From Candidatus Manganitrophaceae bacterium (lineage in GTDB: Bacteria; Nitrospirota; Nitrospiria; SBBL01; Manganitrophaceae), in the NCBI GenBank assembly GCA_004297235.1, contig SCUR01000294.1, positions 1 to 6,311 of the forward strand: a stretch of 6,311 bases of DNA. The letters are read 5' to 3'. The notes beneath the pieces are model-generated. The model did not search any database. It was not told the origin of the DNA and saw only the letters and a program-made list of their open reading frames with translations. The position numbers were made by a program, and so were the translations under genes. Below are positions 1 to 5,881 of this stretch, in pieces (the first letter of the stretch is position 1; every line of letters begins with the position of its first letter).

Positions 1-1
1 G

Positions 2-274
2 CGACCGCCCCGATGGGTCGGCAATCTCATCGGCCCCGGCGATTATCCCCGGACGGCGCGACGGAAAGGCAAAGACGGCAAGGTGCTGCTGTCGGTCTTC
101 ATTGACGAGACCGGGCGGGTGCGGGACGTTCGCTTGCTTCAGGGAAGCGATGACACGCTGAACGAAGCGGCCCTCCGCAAAGTGCGTCAAGGAATTTTTA
201 CTCCGGCATACAACGGAGAAGGAAAATCGGTGCCGTGTAAGGTGACTTTACCGATTCGATTCCACTTGGACTAG
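2..274 (+). CDS. TonB C-terminal-domain energy transducer, 5' end missing (partial)
   Basis: The frame is open from the left edge to a TAG at 272-274, giving the last 90 residues of a protein whose beginning lies outside the window. An internal GTG at 83 is not a credible start, because family-typical sequence continues upstream of it (GDYPRTARRKGKDGKV). The fold matches the TonB C-terminal domain: the YP..ARR.G..G.V entry, a strand reading VLLSVFIDETGRVRDV, a helix with LNEAALRKV, then the FTPAYNGEGKSV turn and a closing strand ending in IRFHLD. In this family the C-terminal domain contacts the TonB box of outer-membrane receptors and passes on proton-motive force from ExbB/ExbD. The receptor gene follows 48 bases downstream with no terminator between, so this is probably its dedicated partner. 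The N-terminal anchor and proline-rich spacer cannot be seen. The family call is firm; whether it is a canonical TonB or a shorter TonB-family paralogue is open. Confidence 0.88.
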   Translation, partial: RPPRWVGNLIGPGDYPRTARRKGKDGKVLLSVFIDETGRVRDVRLLQGSDDTLNEAALRKVRQGIFTPAYNGEGKSVPCKVTLPIRFHLD

Positions 275-297
275 ACACCGGTCAAAAACAATCCACT

Positions 298-316
298 TTC
301 ATCACGAAAGGATGAA
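298..316 (+). promoter_or_regulatory. Hairpin presenting the ribosome binding site of the receptor gene
   Basis: TTCATC (298-303) and GATGAA (311-316) are perfect 6-base complements separated by a 7-base loop, ACGAAAG. The only Shine-Dalgarno-like stretch before the ATG at 323 (GAAAGGA, 306-312) lies in the loop and the first stem bases. The stem is AT-rich, so it would be weak. A regulatory role is inference; the inverted repeat itself is directly visible. Confidence 0.3.
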
Positions 317-322
317 CGAAGA

Positions 323-2602
323 ATGAGACAACTGAAACGCAAATGCCGCCGCAACCGGCTCCTCCTGAACGCAAAAATCAAATCTCGAAGCGCCAAGCAG
401 TGTCGTGCAGAGATAAGACCGCGCAAAGCGGGCTTCACCCAATCAATCGTCAGCGTCCTCGGCGCGGCGGCCTTGATCGGAATGGGAACGCTCGCCTGGG
501 CGGACCCGACGCCGGAGCGGACCCCGGAGCAGACGACCGAGGAGTCGACCCTCTTGCCGGAGGTGGTGGTGCCGGGGAAGCAGGAGAAGGAAGAGAGCTA
601 CAAATCGGAGGCCTCTTCCCTGCCGAAGTATACGGAGCCGTTGCGCGATACGCCCCAGTCGATCACCGTGGTGCCGCAAGATCTGATGGAGGAGGAGGGG
701 GTGACAACGCTGCGCGAAGCGCTCCGAAACGTCGCCGGCATCAGTCTCGCCGCCGGCGAGGGGGGCTCTCAGGGGGACAACCTGACGCTTCGGGGGTTTA
801 CCGCCCGCAACGATATCTTTCTCGATGGAATGCGCGATTTCGGCAGTTACTACCGCGATCCCTTTAATCTGCAGGCGGTCGAAGTGCTCAAGGGCCCGTC
901 TTCCATCACATTCGGCCGCGGCTCGACCGGCGGGGTGATCAACCAAGTGAGCAAGATGCCGGGTCTCACCCCGCACGTTGAAGGGACTCTCGGTTTCGGC
1001 ACCGACCGGACCCGGCGGGCGACCGCCGATATTCAGGAGCCGCTGCAAGAGCTTGGTCCGGGGGCGTCCCTCCGTCTCAACCTGATGGTCAACGACTCCC
1101 ATGTGGCCGATCGCGACATCGCCGAGAACCGCCGCTTCGGCTTCGCCCCGTCGCTGGCGTTCGGACTCGGCACGCCGACCCGACTGACCTTCAGCTATTT
1201 TTATCAATCGGAAAATGATATCCCCGATTACGGCATCCCCTGGCTCTTCAACCAACCGGCCCCGGTGCCTCGAAACAATTACTACGGTTTTGAGAAGGAT
1301 AATTTCCTTGAAACGGCCGTCGATATCGGCACCGCGAGGCTGGAGCATGATTTCAACAATGCGGTCACCCTGCGCAATCAGATCCGTTATGGGCATTACT
1401 CGCGCGACGCCCGGATCACCGAGGCGCGGATCGCCGGCACACCGACCCCGGCGACGCCGCTGAGCGCGATCAACGTCACTCGCAATCAGATCGTCGCCGA
1501 GAGTGTCGAGACCTTTTTCCAGAACCAGCTCGACATGATTGCGAGGTTCAACACCGGTTTCATCGATCACGCCTTGGTCGCCGGGATTGAGGTCGGGCGG
1601 GAAACGTCCGACCCGATCCGCTCCACGTTCGCCGGCGTGCCGGTAACAAGCCTGTTGGACCCCGACGAGAACCAGCCTTTCGCCGGGACGCCGACCGTCA
1701 CGTCGAGGGTCGACACAACCGCGGACAGCGTCGGCGTGTATCTGATCGATACGCTGAAGCTGGGGAAACAGTGGGAGCTCACCGGAGGGCTTCGCTGGGA
1801 CCGGTTTGACGCAAGCTATAAACAATCCGTTTCTCCGGCGGCGGCCTTCGATCGAACCGATCAGATGCTGAGCTGGCGGGGGGCGTTGGCCTACAAACCG
1901 GCGCCGAACGGGAGCGTCTATTTCGGTTACGGCACCTCGTTCAATCCTTCCGCGGAAACATTGTCTCTCAGCGCCGCCAACGCCAACCTCGAACCGGAGA
2001 AAAACGAAACCTATGAGGTCGGCAGCAAGTGGGATCTCTTCTCCGATTCGCTGGCGCTGCGGGCGGCCTTGTTCCGCACGGAGAAAACCAACGCCCGCGA
2101 GCCCGATTCGAACAATCCGCTCCTGAACGTTCTTGCCGGGAAGCAGCGGGTCGACGGAATCGAAGTGGAAGCGGCCGGCCGTCTGACCGACCGGTGGCAG
2201 ATTTTCACCGGCTACGCTTACATGAAAAGCGAGCTTGTCCGCTCCGTGTTCTTCCCCTCCGCCGTCGGCAGCCAACTGGCCAACGTCCCGAAGCAGACGT
2301 TTAATCTCTGGACCACTTACGCGCTCCCCTGGGGCGTGGAAATCGGCGGCGGAGGGAGATACGTCGGCAGCCGCACCGCCAGCACCACCGTGCCGCTCGA
2401 TCCGATCACCGGTCTCGTGAAGGAGGCGCCTGGGTATTGGGCCTTTGACGCCATGGCGGAGTATTATTTGATGGAGCTGATCGAAATTCAGCTCAATCTT
2501 TATAATCTGACCGACAAGTATTACTACGAGCAGCTCCATCCCGCGCATATCGTGCCGGGGCCCGGCCGTTCGGCGCTGCTGACCATGCGATTTGAATTTT
2601 AA
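323..2602 (+). CDS. TonB-dependent siderophore receptor, Fiu/PiuA-like
   Basis: This 759-residue outer-membrane receptor probably imports ferric catecholate-type siderophores, with energy from TonB. After a 40-residue basic leader comes a hydrophobic segment (about 41-59) ending in AWA, with likely signal peptidase I cleavage after A60. A TonB-box-like PEVVVPG follows at 79-85. The plug domain spans roughly 104-212 (DTPQSITVVPQ, then LREALRNVAGI, LTLRGF, FLDGMRDFGSYYRDPFN, VEVLKGPSS and GGVINQVSK). The remainder is a 22-strand-type barrel, with late family motifs LEPEKNETYEVGSKW and LNLYNLTDKYYYEQLHP, and a C-terminal aromatic end (MRFEF) expected for BAM recognition. DGMRD.GS..RD.FN and the FAPSLAFGLGT stretch resemble E. 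coli Fiu. The piuC/ybiX homologue directly downstream supports this, because fiu-ybiX and piuA-piuC are known gene pairs. The ATG at 323 is used because no other Met precedes residue 54. The long Arg/Lys-rich leader is unusual. The exact siderophore cannot be read from sequence. Confidence 0.93.
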   Translation: MRQLKRKCRRNRLLLNAKIKSRSAKQCRAEIRPRKAGFTQSIVSVLGAAALIGMGTLAWADPTPERTPEQTTEESTLLPEVVVPGKQEKEESYKSEASSLPKYTEPLRDTPQSITVVPQDLMEEEGVTTLREALRNVAGISLAAGEGGSQGDNLTLRGFTARNDIFLDGMRDFGSYYRDPFNLQAVEVLKGPSSITFGRGSTGGVINQVSKMPGLTPHVEGTLGFGTDRTRRATADIQEPLQELGPGASLRLNLMVNDSHVADRDIAENRRFGFAPSLAFGLGTPTRLTFSYFYQSENDIPDYGIPWLFNQPAPVPRNNYYGFEKDNFLETAVDIGTARLEHDFNNAVTLRNQIRYGHYSRDARITEARIAGTPTPATPLSAINVTRNQIVAESVETFFQNQLDMIARFNTGFIDHALVAGIEVGRETSDPIRSTFAGVPVTSLLDPDENQPFAGTPTVTSRVDTTADSVGVYLIDTLKLGKQWELTGGLRWDRFDASYKQSVSPAAAFDRTDQMLSWRGALAYKPAPNGSVYFGYGTSFNPSAETLSLSAANANLEPEKNETYEVGSKWDLFSDSLALRAALFRTEKTNAREPDSNNPLLNVLAGKQRVDGIEVEAAGRLTDRWQIFTGYAYMKSELVRSVFFPSAVGSQLANVPKQTFNLWTTYALPWGVEIGGGGRYVGSRTASTTVPLDPITGLVKEAPGYWAFDAMAEYYLMELIEIQLNLYNLTDKYYYEQLHPAHIVPGPGRSALLTMRFEF

Positions 2603-2610
2603 ACTAAGAT

Positions 2611-2617
2611 AAGGAGG
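2611..2617 (+). promoter_or_regulatory. Strong ribosome binding site of the PiuC-type hydroxylase gene
   Basis: AAGGAGG, a full match to the anti-Shine-Dalgarno core, lies 8 bases before the ATG at 2626 and just after the receptor's TAA (2600-2602). It fixes the start codon and implies efficient translation from the shared transcript. Confidence 0.8.
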
Positions 2618-2625
2618 GTGGACCG

Positions 2626-3306
2626 ATGTTGTTGAGCATCCCCGAAGTACTCACAAAGGAACAGGTGGCGCAGGCCCGGCAGACGTTGGAGCAGGCCGAA
2701 TGGGTCGACGGCCGCGTCACCGCTGGCCATCAATCGGCCCAAGCAAAAAACAACATGCAGGTGCGGGAAGGCCACCCCGCCGCCGTCAAAATCGGCGAGA
2801 TGATCCTCGACGCGCTGGGGAAAAGCCCGCTCTTTGTCTCGGCGGCCCTGCCATCGAAGGTTTTCCCTCCGCTGTTCAACCGATATCAGGGGGGACAATC
2901 GTTCGGCACCCATGTCGACAACGCGATCCGTCAGATTCCCGGCACCCCCTATAAAATCCGCACCGATCTTTCCGCCACGCTGTTTCTCAGCGGGCCGGAC
3001 GAATACGAGGGGGGGGAGCTGGTGATAGAGGATACCTACGGCGTACAGCGCATCAAGCTGTCGGCCGGTCACCTGGTCCTTTATCCCTCGACGAGTCTCC
3101 ACCATGTCCGGCCGGTGACGCGCGGCACCCGCCTCGCCTCCTTTTTTTGGATTCAGAGCATGGTCCGCGACGATGCCGAGCGCTCGATCCTCTTTGATCT
3201 CGACTTGGGGATTCAACGGCTTGAGCGGGATCCGAGTCATCCGTCGGTTGTGCAATTGACCGGCGTGTATCACAACCTGCTGCGGCATTGGTCGGAGGTA
3301 AGTTAG
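2626..3306 (+). CDS. piuC: PKHD-type Fe(II)/2-oxoglutarate-dependent hydroxylase, PiuC/YbiX family
   Basis: This is a 226-residue cytoplasmic oxygenase of the prolyl-4-hydroxylase-like (PKHD) family, about the same length as E. coli YbiX. The iron facial triad is visible: H96 and D98 in GTHVDNA, and distal H159 in LYPSTSLHHV. R169 in VTRGTR sits where 2-oxoglutarate is bound. The family signatures FNRYQGGQSFGTHVD, LSGPDEYEGGEL and SLHHVRPVTRGTR are all intact, so the enzyme should be active. The family is iron-regulated and linked to siderophore receptors (fiu-ybiX in E. coli; piuA-piuC in Pseudomonas), but its substrate is not established; processing of a siderophore is a suggestion only. 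It lies 23 bases after the receptor with a perfect ribosome binding site, and 12 bases before the PepSY gene. A run of eight G at 3009-3016 encodes part of the conserved EYEGGEL motif and keeps the frame. Confidence 0.95.
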   Translation: MLLSIPEVLTKEQVAQARQTLEQAEWVDGRVTAGHQSAQAKNNMQVREGHPAAVKIGEMILDALGKSPLFVSAALPSKVFPPLFNRYQGGQSFGTHVDNAIRQIPGTPYKIRTDLSATLFLSGPDEYEGGELVIEDTYGVQRIKLSAGHLVLYPSTSLHHVRPVTRGTRLASFFWIQSMVRDDAERSILFDLDLGIQRLERDPSHPSVVQLTGVYHNLLRHWSEVS

Positions 3307-3318
3307 AGGGGGGTGCAA

Positions 3319-4485
3319 ATGGAGAAGGTTTCGACCCGACAAGCGATGACGTTCCGCAATATCCTTTTTTGGCTTCATCTCACGGCGGGGACCGTCGCGG
3401 GCCTTGTGATCCTGGTGATGTCTCTGACCGGCGCGCTGATCGCTTTCGAACCGCAGATCGTCGATTTTGCGGAACGGGGGGTTCGGAATGTGACCCCGCC
3501 GGGCCCCGACGCGCGCCGACTGAACGTGGAGACCCTCATCGCCAAAGCGCGCGAGGCGTTTCCGAAATTGCCCCCCAGCGGCGTGGCGATGGAATCCGAG
3601 CCGACCTCTTCCGCTTCGGTCAGTTTCGGACGGGAGGAGACGATCTTTATCAATCCTTATACCGGAGACGTGTTGGGGAGAGGTTCGAAGACCCACAAGC
3701 TCATGCATGAAGTCGAAGATTTGCACCGCTGGCCCGGCTCGCGTGAGGTCGGAAAACCGATCACCGGCCTCTCCAACGCGGCGTTCCTGATCCTGGTCGT
3801 CACCGGTTTCTACCTCTGGTGGCCGAGGCGCTGGACCGGGACGACGTTCAAGGCCGTGAGCCGCTTCAACCCCCGGTTGCAAGGAAAAGCGCGCGATTGG
3901 AACCGGCACAATGTCATCGGCTTTTGGTGTGCGCCGATTCTCCTTGTCATTACGTTGACCGGCCTGATCATGTCGTATCAGTGGGCGAACAACCTCCTCT
4001 ACACGTTTACCGGAAACGAGCCTCCTCCTCCCGCACCGCAAGCCGCACCTTCAAAGCCGATCGAGCCTCCGTCCGATGTCGATCGGCTCTGGGCGCGCGC
4101 CGAACAGCAGGCGCCCGGCTGGGTGTCGATCCGGCTTCGCTTCCCGCCACAACCGGAGGGCCCGGTGATCGCTTCGATCCAAGAGCCGGCACTTTGGCAT
4201 CCAAACCCGCGCTCGCAGCTGACGCTCCATCCGCTGACGGCGGAGGTGATCAAATGGGAGCCGTTCTCCGGATATAACCTTGGAAGAACGCTCCGTACCT
4301 GGGTTCGGCCGATCCATACCGGTATGGCGGGGGGAGCAGTGGGTCAAACGATTGCCCTTTTAGGAGCGGCCGGCGGCATCATGCTCGCTTGGACCGGTCT
4401 CGCCATGGCGTGGCGCCGAATCTTCCAGCGCAAACCCAAATCGGTTCCGGCGCCGACGGTGACCACGACGGAGTCGTCCTTATGA
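3319..4485 (+). CDS. PepSY-associated four-helix inner-membrane protein, PiuB/FoxB-like putative ferric-siderophore reductase
   Basis: The protein has 388 residues from the ATG at 3319. A GTG at 3313 would add two residues, but the purine-rich GAGGGGGG (3305-3312) is well spaced for the ATG. Four membrane segments are visible: about 14-43 (including FWLHLTAG), 148-168 (ending LWWPRRW), 199-220 and 340-365. The stretch between helices 1 and 2 (about 44-147) is a PepSY-like periplasmic part with SVSFGREETIFINPYTGDVLG. A second periplasmic part with a proline-rich PPPPAPQAAP entry lies between helices 3 and 4. Histidines suited to heme coordination sit at the helix ends: H20, H126/H130/H136 (HKLMHEVEDLH), H197 (NRHN) and H333 (IHTGM). 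FoxB-type relatives are di-heme proteins that reduce ferric siderophores at the inner membrane; that role here is inferred from architecture and from its place after the receptor and piuC. It is not fused to a flavodoxin/FAD domain. Substrate and electron donor are unknown. Confidence 0.85.
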   Translation: MEKVSTRQAMTFRNILFWLHLTAGTVAGLVILVMSLTGALIAFEPQIVDFAERGVRNVTPPGPDARRLNVETLIAKAREAFPKLPPSGVAMESEPTSSASVSFGREETIFINPYTGDVLGRGSKTHKLMHEVEDLHRWPGSREVGKPITGLSNAAFLILVVTGFYLWWPRRWTGTTFKAVSRFNPRLQGKARDWNRHNVIGFWCAPILLVITLTGLIMSYQWANNLLYTFTGNEPPPPAPQAAPSKPIEPPSDVDRLWARAEQQAPGWVSIRLRFPPQPEGPVIASIQEPALWHPNPRSQLTLHPLTAEVIKWEPFSGYNLGRTLRTWVRPIHTGMAGGAVGQTIALLGAAGGIMLAWTGLAMAWRRIFQRKPKSVPAPTVTTTESSL

Positions 4486-4547
4486 AGCATGATCTGAAGA
4501 AGGTGAGTGGAAGGGGTGGGATTCGCTTCAGTTATGATTTTCGATAA
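4482..4547 (+). CDS. Possible 21-residue small ORF, ATGA-coupled to the PepSY gene
   Basis: An ATG at 4482 overlaps the PepSY stop codon in an ATGA arrangement typical of translational coupling, and the frame runs 21 codons to TAA at 4545-4547. The peptide starts MKHDLKKVSG and ends FSYDFR. It is basic, has no membrane segment and I recognise no family. Its last 16 bases run antisense over the end of queD. It could be a small operon protein, the remnant of a lost gene, or chance. The overlap favours coupling, but nothing else supports expression. Confidence 0.15.
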   Translation: MKHDLKKVSGRGGIRFSYDFR

Positions 4548-4550
4548 CTG
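4529..4550. terminator. Short inverted repeat at the convergent gene ends, possible weak bidirectional terminator
   Basis: CAGTTAT (4529-4535) and ATAACTG (4544-4550) are perfect 7-base complements around an 8-base loop. The hairpin spans the queD stop codon and lies 44 bases after the PepSY stop, where two opposing transcripts should end. The stem is low in GC and neither strand shows a U-tract after it, so it is a poor intrinsic terminator. A competing pair, CTGAAG (4494-4499) and CTTCAG (4526-4531), is also present. Confidence 0.25.
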
Positions 4551-4936
4551 GCAAACGATTTCGGCGTTTCCCAAAGCCGCACTTCGGAGACCGGCAACTT
4601 CTGCGAGACCGCATAGTCATAAATGAGTTTCGAGATTGCCTCGGCGGTGGGGTTCTCATCGATGAGGAAGTATCTCTCCTTCATCTCTTCGAGCGCGGGG
4701 ATCAGCGGGTCGCGGCGGCAGAGGATCATGTTGTGGTCGAGGTTGTCGTCGATCCAGACCTGGACGACCTGCTTGATCTCCTCGAAGTCCCGGACCATGC
4801 CGAGCTCATTTAATTTTTCGGAGTAAAGCTCGATTTCGACCTTGCCGTTATGGCCGTGGAGGTGGCGGCACTTGCCGCTGTAGTTGAGCAGCCGATGGCC
4901 GTAGCAGAAGTGGATTTCGCGGGTAACCTTATACAT
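4532..4936 (-). CDS. queD: 6-carboxy-5,6,7,8-tetrahydropterin synthase (QueD, PTPS-I class)
   Basis: QueD converts 7,8-dihydroneopterin triphosphate to 6-carboxytetrahydropterin, the second step towards preQ0 and queuosine, in the cytoplasm. From the ATG at 4936 the protein has 134 residues, normal for the family. Zinc ligands are H14, H27 and H29. The cysteine-histidine spacing is C23-x3-HGH (CRHLHGH), the QueD signature; biopterin-forming PTPS uses C-x5-HGH and the folate-linked PTPS-III has Glu in place of Cys. D67/H68 (NLDHNM) and E123 (LWETP) complete the catalytic and pterin-binding set. A TTG at 4951 in the same frame would add five residues, but it overlaps the AAAGGA ribosome binding site that serves the ATG. 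The gene lies 17 bases after the pteridine reductase-like gene, so the two should be co-transcribed. The QueC-like gene beyond the divergent promoter supports the pathway assignment. Confidence 0.92.
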   Translation of the reverse strand: MYKVTREIHFCYGHRLLNYSGKCRHLHGHNGKVEIELYSEKLNELGMVRDFEEIKQVVQVWIDDNLDHNMILCRRDPLIPALEEMKERYFLIDENPTAEAISKLIYDYAVSQKLPVSEVRLWETPKSFASYRKS

Positions 4937-4953
4937 CTCTCTTCCTTTCAAAG

Positions 4954-5685
4954 TTAAGCAATCAGCCGACCCCCGTCGATCACGATCGTGGCGCCGGTCA
5001 TGAAGTCGGTCCCCTCGATCAAAAAGAGAATGGCGTTCACGATGTCTTGCGGCGATCCGACCTTCTTCAGCGGGGTGTTCCGCTCGACCTCCTCCTTCTC
5101 CATCGGGTCGAGATCCTCCGGGAGAAGAATCGGTCCGGGGGCGACGGCGTTCACCTCGATCTTCGGAGCCAGGGTTTTAGCGAGGCCCTTCGTCATCGCA
5201 ATCACGCCGGCTTTGGAAATACAGTAGGGGAGATAGTCGACATAGGGCCGAAAACCGGACCAGTCGGCGAAGTTGATGATCTTCCCCCCCTCCTGCTGCA
5301 TCGCCTTCGCGGCCGCCTGCGCGCAGAAGAAACTTCCCTTCAAATTCGAATCGAGCGTAAGATCCCAATCCTTTTCGGTCACCTCCGAGAGCGGCGTTTT
5401 GAAAAAGACCGCCGCGTTGTTGACCAGGACGTCAAGACGGCCGAGGACCTTCACCGTTTGTTGGACGATCCGCGCACAGTCGCGCGCTTTCGCGAGGTCT
5501 CCCTGGACCGAATGCGCCGTTCCCCCCCGCTTTTCGATCTCCTTGACGACCGCCTGGGCTTCTTTTTTGGAGCGGTTGTAGTGGACGGAGACCCGCGCCC
5601 CCCGCTCGGCGAGCGCCAGGGCGATCGATCGGCCGACGCGCCGTCCGGCGCCGGTGACGAGGACCGTCTTCCCTTTTAATTTCAT
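4954..5685 (-). CDS. SDR-family pteridine reductase-like protein (PTR1/FolM-type)
   Basis: This is a 243-residue short-chain dehydrogenase/reductase. The nucleotide site reads TGAGRRVG (11-18), with VHYNRS (34-39) after beta-2, the basic arrangement that selects NADPH. NNAAVFFKTPL starts at 89. The active site is Y154 and K158 (YCISK), but the position 13 residues before Tyr, normally Ser in SDRs, is D141 (NFADW). Asp at this place, F94 after NNAAV and the TGxxxRxG start are features of Leishmania PTR1, whose triad is Asp-Tyr-Lys and whose Phe stacks on the pterin, and of E. coli FolM. The C-terminus has APGPILLPED and FMTGATIVIDGG. It should therefore reduce dihydropterins or dihydrofolate rather than acyl-ACP ketones, although automatic annotation would probably call it FabG-like. 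It is the first gene of an operon with queD. The ATG at 5685 has GGGAG about 10 bases upstream and a promoter at 5718-5746. The in-vivo substrate is inference. Confidence 0.85.
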   Translation of the reverse strand: MKLKGKTVLVTGAGRRVGRSIALALAERGARVSVHYNRSKKEAQAVVKEIEKRGGTAHSVQGDLAKARDCARIVQQTVKVLGRLDVLVNNAAVFFKTPLSEVTEKDWDLTLDSNLKGSFFCAQAAAKAMQQEGGKIINFADWSGFRPYVDYLPYCISKAGVIAMTKGLAKTLAPKIEVNAVAPGPILLPEDLDPMEKEEVERNTPLKKVGSPQDIVNAILFLIEGTDFMTGATIVIDGGRLIA

Positions 5686-5687
5686 TC

Positions 5688-5698
5688 GAGCATTGCTC
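5688..5698. repeat. Small palindrome at the ribosome binding site of the pteridine reductase gene
   Basis: GAGCA (5688-5692) and TGCTC (5694-5698) mirror each other around one base and overlap the GGGAG ribosome binding site on the - strand, a few bases before the ATG. It is too tight to fold as an RNA hairpin with a full stem, so it would act as a protein site if at all. It may be chance. Confidence 0.15.
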
Positions 5699-5717
5699 CC
5701 GTTTGGACAATTTCGCT

Positions 5718-5746
5718 ATGATAGTATGCAGAGCCGAAAAGATCAA
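5718..5746 (-). promoter_or_regulatory. Sigma70-like promoter of the pteridine reductase-queD operon
   Basis: Read on the - strand, TTGATC (5746-5741) is followed after exactly 17 bases by TATCAT (5723-5718), close to TTGACA/TATAAT. Transcription would start near 5711, leaving a leader of about 25 bases with the GGGAG ribosome binding site before the ATG at 5685. The leader is too short for a preQ1 riboswitch. Confidence 0.6.
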
Positions 5747-5760
5747 GGAGGGATCTCCTT
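5745..5760. repeat. Inverted repeat next to the -35 box, candidate operator
   Basis: AAGGAG (5745-5750) and CTCCTT (5755-5760) are perfect complements around GGAT. The repeat overlaps the outer edge of the -35 box of the leftward promoter, a place where a regulator could block or assist polymerase. It lies outside the leftward transcript. A terminator reading on the + strand is unlikely, because no gene runs into it and the T-run is short. Confidence 0.3.
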
Positions 5761-5799
5761 TTCCCTTCGGGCGCGAGTGTCAAGATTTCCGTCGGTGTT

Positions 5800-5813
5800 C
5801 CACATCGTTGTGG
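5800..5813. repeat. Short inverted repeat upstream of the queC-like promoter
   Basis: CCACA (5800-5804) and TGTGG (5809-5813) are complementary around TCGT, ending 11 bases before the -35 box at 5825. The position would suit an activator or repressor site for the rightward promoter. With only five bases per arm it could easily be chance. Confidence 0.2.
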
Positions 5814-5824
5814 CAATTTCGGAA

Positions 5825-5853
5825 TTGATTTGCTTGAACGACTTTGTTAGAAT
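5825..5853 (+). promoter_or_regulatory. Sigma70-like promoter of the queC-like gene
   Basis: TTGATT (5825-5830) and TAGAAT (5848-5853) are separated by exactly 17 bases, a good match to the housekeeping consensus. The predicted start of transcription near 5860 gives a leader of about 22 bases. This supports the ATG at 5882 over in-frame upstream TTG codons such as the one at 5834, which lies inside the promoter. Confidence 0.6.
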
Positions 5854-5881
5854 CGGCTTCCTATTTGAAGACCATGGTGGT

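Noticed and set aside
83..274. A separate 63-residue gene starting at GTG 83
   Set aside because: The TonB-type domain continues upstream of this codon in the same frame to the window edge, so it is the tail of a longer gene.
275..322. Fur box or promoter before the receptor
   Set aside because: No match resembling the GATAATGATAATCATTATC consensus and no -35/-10 pair could be found in the 48 bases; read-through from the TonB gene is simpler.
443..2548. A 701-residue open frame antisense to the receptor gene
   Set aside because: Its product is low-complexity and rich in Arg, Gly and His with no recognisable domain. It is the expected shadow of GC-biased codons in the clearly real receptor gene on the + strand.
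2599..4041. A 480-residue open frame antisense to piuC and the PepSY gene
   Set aside because: It spans two well-recognised genes and their junction on the other strand, has no family features, and has the composition of a codon-bias artefact.
5686..5881. preQ1 riboswitch controlling queD or queC
   Set aside because: No preQ1-type aptamer pattern is seen, and both predicted leaders (about 22-25 bases) are too short to hold one.
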